A DNA stretch of 49,214 bases from Paraburkholderia polaris (GTDB lineage Bacteria > Pseudomonadota > Gammaproteobacteria > Burkholderiales > Burkholderiaceae). The DNA lies in assembly GCF_012927345.1 (NCBI RefSeq), contig NZ_JABBGJ010000060.1:1-49214 (forward strand). Reading direction: 5' to 3'. Positions 44,901 to 49,214 of the stretch are shown here, piece by piece. The translations under genes and the position numbers were made by a program. The notes beneath the pieces were generated by a model. The model ran no database searches. It was given only the letters and a program-made list of their open reading frames with translations, and had not been told where the DNA came from. The first letter of the stretch is position 1. Each line of letters starts with the position of its first letter.

Positions 44901-45118
44901 GTGCGGGTGCCGAGAGTCGCCGCTCGATCGGCACGGGTGTGTTCGGCGGAGTGCTGGCGGCTACGCTGTTCGGCCTCGTGTTCGCGCCGGTCGCGTTTCA
45001 TGCGGTCGCCTCGCTAACATATAGCAGGCGGCGGCTCGCGGAACTGCGCCGCAAGCGTGACGAGCGGCGCGCGCGGCGGGAAGCGAGCGAAAGCGGCCAG
45101 TTGACGAATGGCCGATGA
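41918..45118 (+). CDS. RND-family efflux pump, inner-membrane subunit (HAE-1/AcrB-like)
   Basis: A 1066-residue proton-driven exporter. The AcrB start pattern FFIDRPVFAWIVALAIVVAG is followed by the twelve-helix RND plan. The proton-relay residues Asp407 and Asp408 (ILVDDAIVVVE, same numbering as AcrB) and Lys942 (GLAAKNAILIVQF) are present. The porter domain carries GQQLTASVSVKGQL and GFLPSEDEGQLQVMVQLPAG. The start is the GTG at 41918, as the frame upstream is GNAT coding sequence. No membrane-fusion protein or outer-membrane factor lies next to it, unusual for this family, so it must borrow them or work alone. Being last in the Yej-TldD-GNAT run, it may export the products. Confidence 0.93.
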   Translation: MPFFFIDRPVFAWIVALAIVVAGALAIPQLPVAQYPRLAPPRIVISATYPGAATEVVDANVGSIIEESLDGADNMLYYETTSDNLGDLEIDATFAPGTNPDLALVDIQNRLKQVEPRLPQQVVQQGISVFKAANTFLMLVALTSTDGSRDSVQLSDYLSRYVLRELKRAPGVGAAELWDADEALRIWLDPMKLREYGLGAAQVNAAIAAQNATVTAGTLGDAPFVPGQQLTASVSVKGQLISPAEFGQIVLKAQPDGSAVRLRDVARVELGRDNYSFYSRLNGKAAATVGIQLGPRGNALETSNAIRARLAELAKSLPSGVSIEIPFDNAHFVQIAIREVLTTLAEAVVLVFFVMWLFLRDLRYTLVPTVVIPVTLMGAFLAMYACGLSINVFTMFGLVLAIGILVDDAIVVVESVHRVMEEEGLPPREATRKAMSQIGGAIVGVTAVLTAVFVPMAFFPGGVGGIYRQFAVAMIASMLVSSFLALSLTPALCANLLKAHKHPVSQRDARRGPLGFAARAASRFTSGFDRAASGYRGLTARTLRRIGPMLAIYAALVGVCAALYWQMPGGFLPSEDEGQLQVMVQLPAGATQARTLAVVQRMEKILDAEPAIAHVTSVIGWSFTGSGQNVAMGFVELKDWGKRDTDAMALRDRLNEKFDKILDGDVEAQLPPSVPGLGHSDGFVFRLEDRGGVGLDALKAAREQLFAQAKASPVLASVHSEDLPDAPRVELIIDRAKAYALGVPFDRISDVLGSTFGSTYIDDFPAGGRMRRVMISADAATRMTDDDLMALAVPNSTGGMVPLSAIASRHWSIGPVMLSRYNGYPSLDVSGHAAPGYSSGAAMAEMERLAASLPVGVSYDWVDAAREETAAAQLTPLLIGLSLLAVFMALAALYESWTIPLAVLMVVPLGVIGAVAAVLLRGMPNDVYFKVGMITVIGLAAKNAILIVQFARDLYRRGLPLTRAVTEAAAARFRPIVMTSAAFLLGVVPLVVSSGAGAESRRSIGTGVFGGVLAATLFGLVFAPVAFHAVASLTYSRRRLAELRRKRDERRARREASESGQLTNGR

Positions 45119-45120
45119 CG

Positions 45121-45159
45121 TGACGGCGGCCACGTGGCGCCTGGGCGCTTGCGCCGTCA
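45121..45159. terminator. Possible bidirectional hairpin between convergent genes
   Basis: An 8-bp stem, TGACGGCG with CGCCGTCA, lies in the 57-bp gap between the convergent RND gene and the DUF4148 gene. The 23-base loop contains a further small palindrome (GGCGCC). A shared terminator is plausible. Confidence 0.4.
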
Positions 45160-45175
45160 GCGGCGAACGCGGCGT

Positions 45176-45532
45176 TCAGCCAGCCGGCTGATTTGCCGCT
45201 TGAGTGGACGTTGCTCCGGCCGGCGACTGCGTAGCGGTGGCCGACGCATGCGTGATTGGCATACAGTCCGCGCGATATTCGGCTTGCAGTTTTTGCTCCG
45301 CCTGCTGCAGATCGTTCGGGTATTCGTCGTCGTCGTTGCTGGGGCTGTAGCCGACCGCTTCCAGTTCGCCGAGCTCGTTCATCAACTGCTTGTGTGTCAC
45401 CTCGCTCTTCTGCTGCTTGAACGGATAGTCGTTGCATTGCTGCTGCGTGAGGCTTGGCGAGGCCATCGCCGATGCGCTGCCGATTAGCATAAGGGTGGTG
45501 AGGAGAGTCTTGGTTGCGTGCTTCATTTTCAT
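45176..45532 (-). CDS. DUF4148 family secreted protein
   Basis: A 118-residue small exported protein with a signal peptide (MKMKHATKTLLTTLMLIGSA, cleavage near SAMAS). The DUF4148 body is recognisable by the pattern LMNELGELEAVGYSPSNDDD, then EYPNDLQQAEQKLQAE; the tail is Ala/Thr-rich. DUF4148 proteins are very common in Burkholderiales; their function is unknown. The start could be 45532 or the second ATG at 45526. It is the only minus-strand gene here and lies opposite the RND gene. Confidence 0.85.
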   Translation of the reverse strand: MKMKHATKTLLTTLMLIGSASAMASPSLTQQQCNDYPFKQQKSEVTHKQLMNELGELEAVGYSPSNDDDEYPNDLQQAEQKLQAEYRADCMPITHASATATQSPAGATSTQAANQPAG

Positions 45533-45887
45533 ACCATCCACGATAGGGTTCGAGTCGGACCGCAAGGAAAGCAGCGGGATGGCAGTAGGCTAGTTGAGGG
45601 GGCCTACCGGAGCGGCGTCGGGAAAATGAAATTTGTTTTATCGTTCCGTCGTTTGTTTTCAGCGGCCCTGCGGCGAACTTAAATTTTTCTTCATGAAGCG
45701 GACATTCATCCGCTATACGACCGCGCGTAGCCTGCAGGCAGGCACTGAGGCAAAGCGGCGACACCCGTCGAATCGCACGCCCGTGCTCTGAACGCGCAAG
45801 CCGAATATGGCATCATGTCCTTCTACTGATAACCGGTCGCGCCCGCCGCTTGCATCGGTAGAGCTGGCGGCGGCGCATGCAATGATC
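45533..45887. other. Divergent intergenic region before the two-component system
   Basis: About 355 bp without a supported gene. It is AT-rich at 45625-45700 (AAATTTGTTTTATCG, CTTAAATTTTTCTTCATG), where promoters for the DUF4148 gene and the response regulator would be expected. No clear operator repeats. Confidence 0.4.
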
Positions 45888-46565
45888 ATGTCGCGAGTAC
45901 TGACGATCGAAGATGATGAAATTACCGCGAATGAAATTGTCGGGGAGCTGAAAAGCCGCGGTTTCACTGTGGATTGGGTGGCGAACGGCCGCGACGGCAT
46001 GGCGCGCGCGATCAGCGAAGACTACGACGTGATCACGCTCGACCGCATGCTGCCGGGCGTGGACGGCCTCACGATCCTCACTACCATGCGTAGCATCGGC
46101 ATTCAAACGCCGGTGCTGATGTTGAGCGCGCTGGGCGATGTGGATGAAAGGGTGCGCGGCCTGCGCGCCGGTGGCGACGATTATCTGACCAAGCCATTCG
46201 ACCCCGAAGAAATGACCGCGCGTCTCGAAGTGCTGTTGCGCCGCAGTCAAACACCGGCCACGCCGCTCGAAACGCATCTGCGAGTCGGCGCGCTCGAACT
46301 CGATCTGATTTCCCGCAAGGTTCAGCGCGACGGAGAAGAGATCGTTTTGCTGCCCACTGAATATCGCGTGCTCGAATTCATGATGCGGCATGCGGGGCAA
46401 ACCATCACCCGCACCATGTTGTTCGAAGCAGTGTGGGGCTATCACTTCGACCCAGGCACCAATCTGATCGATGTGCACATGGGCCGGCTGCGCAAAAAAG
46501 TCGACCCGCCCGGCGTCACGCCAATGATTCAGACTGTGCGGGGCTCGGGTTATATCCTCGCATGA
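45888..46565 (+). CDS. OmpR-family response regulator
   Basis: A 225-residue two-component regulator. The receiver (1-115) has the acidic pair in TIEDDEI, phospho-acceptor Asp52 (VITLDRMLPG), the Thr/Ser position in LMLSAL and Lys102 (YLTKPF). The winged-helix DNA-binding domain (about 130-222) reads LLPTEYRVLEFMMRHAGQTI and LIDVHMGRLRKKVDPPGV, ending VRGSGYILA. The start is taken at 45888; ATG 45882 would add two residues and neither has a clear ribosome site. The cognate kinase begins 13 bp after the stop. Confidence 0.93.
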   Translation: MSRVLTIEDDEITANEIVGELKSRGFTVDWVANGRDGMARAISEDYDVITLDRMLPGVDGLTILTTMRSIGIQTPVLMLSALGDVDERVRGLRAGGDDYLTKPFDPEEMTARLEVLLRRSQTPATPLETHLRVGALELDLISRKVQRDGEEIVLLPTEYRVLEFMMRHAGQTITRTMLFEAVWGYHFDPGTNLIDVHMGRLRKKVDPPGVTPMIQTVRGSGYILA

Positions 46566-46578
46566 GCAGACCATTTTG

Positions 46579-47976
46579 ATGGACACAACCTTCCCGGCTC
46601 AATCTGCGCTCGGGCAGCGCTGGCATTCCACCACCTTTCGCCTGCTATCGGTCTACGCGGTTATCTTTTCGCTTTCGGTGATGCTGTTGCTGGGCTACAT
46701 CGGCTGGGCCGTGACCGGCGATATGGAGCGCGAGACTGACGTGGTGATGGACTGGCAACTGGTCTACTTCGATTCGGTGCCTGACGCCGGCCTTGCCGAC
46801 GCGATTCATCGGCGTATCGAACACGAGCGCATGCATACCAATTACTACGGCCTGTTCGCTGCCGACGGCCGTTTGCTGGCCGGTGACGTGCTGGCGTATC
46901 CGTCGCAACTGCCCACCAATCGCACCGGCAAGACGCTCGATCTCGTGCTCTCCATGGCGCGCAACGACCAGGCGCCGGTGGTCCGCGCCATGGCCGAGCG
47001 GCGCAAGGACGGCTCGACGCTCATCATCGCGCGTGATCTGACGCACATCCTGCGGATTCGCGAGACCATCATCAACGCGCTGGTGGGTGGCGGCATCGTG
47101 TGCCTGCTTGCGGGCGTGGCGGGCGGGCTGGCGCTGAGCGTGCGGCAGATGCGTCGACTGAAAGCGATCCGGCGGGTCACGCAGCGTATTGCGCAGGGCG
47201 ATCTCGCGCAGCGCTTGCCGATCGGCGGACGTGATGAAGTGGATATGCTCGCGCATCTGGTGAACCATATGCTCGCGGAAGTCGAACGCCTCATGAATGA
47301 AGTGAAGGGTGCGTGCGATGGTATCGCGCACGATCTGCGTACGCCGCTCGCACATGTGCGAACCTTGCTCGCGTATGCGGCGGAGCGCACCGATACGCTC
47401 GACGACGCCGCGCTGTCGCAACTGGTGGAGCGCGCGCGCATCGAGACCGATGCATTGCTCGACCGGTTTCGCGCGATGTTGCGTATCTCCGAGATTGGCA
47501 CGCTGCAGCGGCGCGGTGGATTTGGCGAAATGCAGCTGCAGACGCTGGTGCAGGAAGTCGGTGAACTATATGAACCACTTGCCGAGAGCCGCTCGATTCA
47601 GCTGATGGTGCATGCGCAGCCGGTCGATGCGATTCACGGCGACCGTGCGTTGCTGTTCGAAGCATTGAGCAATCTGGTGGACAACGCGATCAAGTTCACG
47701 CCTGAAGGCGGGGTGGTGCGTATGGAACTTCGGCAGACTTCGGCAGGGCCTCAGGTGGATATTGTCGATAACGGGCCGGGCATTGCTGCGGATGAACGCG
47801 ACGCGGTCCTGCAGCGCTTTTATCGTGGGGAGAGAACCCGGCACCTGGCGGGATCGGGGCTGGGGTTGAGCATCGTTTCGGCGGTGATGCGGGTGCATGA
47901 CTTCACGATGAAGATCGGCAATGCGCAGCCTGGCACCAGGATTTCCATCGAATGCTGGTCGAGGACGCTCGCATGA
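46579..47976 (+). CDS. Sensor histidine kinase
   Basis: A 465-residue membrane kinase. Two helices (about 18-42 and 165-190) enclose a small periplasmic region of about 120 residues. A HAMP segment follows (QMRRLKAIRRVTQRIAQGDL), then the HisKA helix with phospho-acceptor His251 (GIAHDLRTPLAHVR) and the HATPase domain with N box (LVDNAIKFTPEGG), G1 (DIVDNGPGIA), F box (LQRFYRGE) and G2 (GSGLGLSIVSAV). It phosphorylates the upstream regulator. The start at 46579 is the ATG two bases after a TTG. Stimulus unknown. Confidence 0.93.
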   Translation: MDTTFPAQSALGQRWHSTTFRLLSVYAVIFSLSVMLLLGYIGWAVTGDMERETDVVMDWQLVYFDSVPDAGLADAIHRRIEHERMHTNYYGLFAADGRLLAGDVLAYPSQLPTNRTGKTLDLVLSMARNDQAPVVRAMAERRKDGSTLIIARDLTHILRIRETIINALVGGGIVCLLAGVAGGLALSVRQMRRLKAIRRVTQRIAQGDLAQRLPIGGRDEVDMLAHLVNHMLAEVERLMNEVKGACDGIAHDLRTPLAHVRTLLAYAAERTDTLDDAALSQLVERARIETDALLDRFRAMLRISEIGTLQRRGGFGEMQLQTLVQEVGELYEPLAESRSIQLMVHAQPVDAIHGDRALLFEALSNLVDNAIKFTPEGGVVRMELRQTSAGPQVDIVDNGPGIAADERDAVLQRFYRGERTRHLAGSGLGLSIVSAVMRVHDFTMKIGNAQPGTRISIECWSRTLA

Positions 47977-48011
47977 ACTTGTGCTCTCTCTTTTATCTGG
48001 CAGGGTGGTGA

Positions 48012-48907
48012 ATGCGTGTCCTCTTCGTTGGGCCTTCTCATCCGGAAGCTGCATGGCTGTTCAAGGCGTTGCAGGAGAGCGCCCACAGTCTGCAACGGGC
48101 CGATGATCTGCGGGATGGGCTTTTTTTCTCGCTTCGCAGGAACCGTTCGATGCGATTGTTTTGATGGTGCTTGAGGTTGGGTTTTATTCTTCCCTGCAGG
48201 GGTTCATTGGGGAGTTTGCTTCTGGTGGGAGTGGTGCGTCGATCGTTGTTGTGCTCGGTGCTGCTACCGCTCAGGATCGCACGAGGATTTTGCGCGCCGG
48301 CGCGGACGCGTGTTTTTGCCAGCCTTATTCGTTTATTGAAATGCATGAGAGGATGGCCGCTTTGCAGCGGGTCGGGGGGGCTCGGGGGGCTTTGGGTGGT
48401 TCTGCTTCCGCTTCTGTCTCTGCTTCGGTTTTACCTGTAGCGGGTGGGCCTGCTTTGGATGCCGCTACCCGGGAACTTGTTTGTGGTGCTCGGCGTGTTG
48501 CCGTTACACGGCGGGAGTTTCTTTTGCTTGAATGCCTGCTGAGGCAGGTTAGTGCGCCGGTGGCGAGGGATCAGCTGATCCGCTATGCCTGGCCGGAGAA
48601 GGAGGATGTCGATCCTTCTAGTGTCAATCTTGTGGTGTCCCGGTTGCGGCGTAAGCTTTCCGAGGATGTGCCAGAGGTTCGGATTGAGACGGTTAGCCGG
48701 TTTGGGTATCAGGTGTCGGTTTGTGATTGTTTTTTTTTGCCTGCTCGGCGATTTGGTTGTCTGTTTGCTTGTGGCTTTGGGCTTTCCTTGATTTGTTTGC
48801 CTGCTCGGCGATTTGGTTGTCTGTTTGCTTGTGGCTTTGGGCTTTCCTTGATTTGTTTGCCTGCGCGGCGCTTTGTCTGTTTGCCTGTGGCTTTGGCCTT
48901 TCCTTGA
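48012..48907 (+). pseudogene. OmpR-like regulator with degenerate receiver, frameshifted at a T7 run
   Basis: The ATG at 48012 opens MRVLFVGPSHPEAAWLFKAL, a receiver-like start, but the frame stops after about 48 codons. One extra T in the seven-T run at 48121-48127 restores a continuous protein through ASQEPFDAIVLMVLEVGF and ILRAGADACFCQPYSFIEMH into a normal winged helix (VAVTRREFLLLECLLRQVSA, SSVNLVVSRLRRKLSEDVPE). The receiver lacks the phospho-acceptor Asp (LM-VLE in place of L-D) and the lysine (QPYS for KPF). After FGYQVSV the frame runs into the 60-bp repeat, adding about 60 residues. It lies 35 bp after the kinase, same strand. Wobble positions are less GC-biased than in its neighbours. 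Real decay, programmed slippage and sequencing error remain open. Confidence 0.75.
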
Positions 48908-48911
48908 ATTG
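48736..48911 (+). repeat. 60-bp tandem repeat, two identical units plus a 56-bp terminal unit
   Basis: Units at 48736-48795 and 48796-48855 are identical over all 60 bases; a third, 56-bp unit (48856-48911) differs and ends CTTTCCTTGAATTG. Because 60 is a multiple of three, the units read in frame as a repeated LPARRFGCLFACGFGLSLIC peptide at the end of the degenerate regulator. The inverted copy near base 300 follows a CheV gene and has the same terminal unit. Confidence 0.92.
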
Positions 48912-48973
48912 TTAGTGGTCTATTAGCGTTCGCCCCTGTGCGGGGCAGGCACCTACTTTTCTTTGCCTGCCGC
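48912..48973 (+). repeat. Conserved tail of the repeat element with GC hairpin
   Basis: After the terminal unit the sequence continues TTAGTGGTCTATTAGCG, then a perfect 5-bp hairpin GCCCC-TGTGC-GGGGC (48932-48946) and CACCTACTTTTCTTTGC. The left-hand copy of the element lacks this tail because an IS701-type insertion interrupts it. It could end transcription of the regulator gene. Confidence 0.6.
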
Positions 48974-49214
48974 GTAACTATTCAGCGCTTGTAAACTGCA
49001 GCCAGGCTGTGCATAGTGAAGGACATGACGAAGATGCCTGATTTCAAAGACCTCACACACGAACAGAAGGACGCGCTCATCGTTGATCTCGTGAAGCGTC
49101 TGAACGCGCTCGAAGCGAAACTCGAGAAGAACAGTCGTAACTCCAGCAAGCCGCCCTCAAGCGATGGGCCCGGGCGCAAGCCGAAGTCGTTGCGCGGCAC
49201 GAGCGGGGCAAAGC
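48974..49214 (+). mobile_element. IS66-family insertion sequence, left end (truncated by window edge)
   Basis: The sequence GTAACTATTCAGCGC at 48974 begins like an IS66-family terminal inverted repeat (GTAA), and the following gene is an IS66-type transposase N-terminus. The IS boundary is inferred; CCTGCCGC just before it would be the 8-bp target copy if IS66 rules apply. The other end is outside the window. Confidence 0.6.
49025..49214 (+). CDS. IS66 family transposase, N-terminal part (partial)
   Basis: The first 63 residues are visible: MTKMPDFKDLTHEQKDALIV, a leucine-rich coiled-coil (LVKRLNALEAKLEKNSRNSS) and KPPSSDGPGRKPKSLRG. This is the hallmark N-terminus (DUF6444-like) of IS66-type transposases, where the KNSRNSSKPPSSDG block precedes the DDE domain. 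An alternative GTG start at 49016 is in frame. The gene runs off the window edge, so the catalytic domain cannot be judged. Confidence 0.9.
   Translation, partial: MTKMPDFKDLTHEQKDALIVDLVKRLNALEAKLEKNSRNSSKPPSSDGPGRKPKSLRGTSGAK

Overview
The window is high-GC DNA of Burkholderia/Paraburkholderia type. This rests on codon use, a DUF4148 gene, a double-length UvrA, MHS transporters, LysR/SDR gene sets and dense hairpin repeats; the genus is inferred from gene content, not tested by search. Both ends lie in insertion sequences: a frameshifted IS701-type transposase end (1-292) and the start of an IS66-family element (from about 48974). Just inside each end sits a copy of the same 56-60 bp tandem repeat, on opposite strands.

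Left part (482-9700): an orphan CheV-type chemotaxis protein on the minus strand with a sigma-28 promoter; a secreted DUF4142 protein; a TPR-glycosyltransferase fusion; an aldo/keto reductase; a minus-strand run of two SDR oxidoreductases and a lipoprotein with a cyclic-nucleotide-binding-like fold; a divergent LysR regulator; and a small SSB-like protein. Middle part (9700-23145): a LysR regulator divergent from an AidB-like acyl-CoA dehydrogenase, a translationally overlapping CaiB-type CoA transferase and an MHS transporter, which together look like an organic-acid uptake and catabolism unit. Then comes a tandem Asp/Glu-racemase fusion, and a 1965-residue UvrA made of two complete UvrA units under a textbook LexA box.

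The most interesting stretch is 24074-45118. It holds tonB-exbB-exbD-exbD plus a periplasmic TPR protein, an XRE-cupin regulator, a TonB-dependent receptor, a complete yejABEF peptide ABC importer, a tldD/pmbA (TldD/TldE) protease pair, two YhhY/AaaT-like GNAT acetyltransferases and an RND pump. From yejB to the pump the genes overlap or are only a few bases apart. Read in order, they would carry a peptide across the outer membrane (TonB/receptor), across the inner membrane (Yej), through proteolysis (TldD/E) and N-acetylation of products (GNATs), to export (RND). I propose this as a peptide uptake, breakdown and detoxification locus; the substrate is unknown. Between the two exbD genes lie three copies of a hairpin element with compensatory stem changes, one copy inserted into the loop of another.

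Right part (45119-49214): a DUF4148 protein, an OmpR-type response regulator and its histidine kinase, then a second OmpR-type regulator that is frameshifted at a T7 run, has a degenerate receiver, and reads in frame into the 60-bp tandem repeat. No tRNA, rRNA or CRISPR array was seen.
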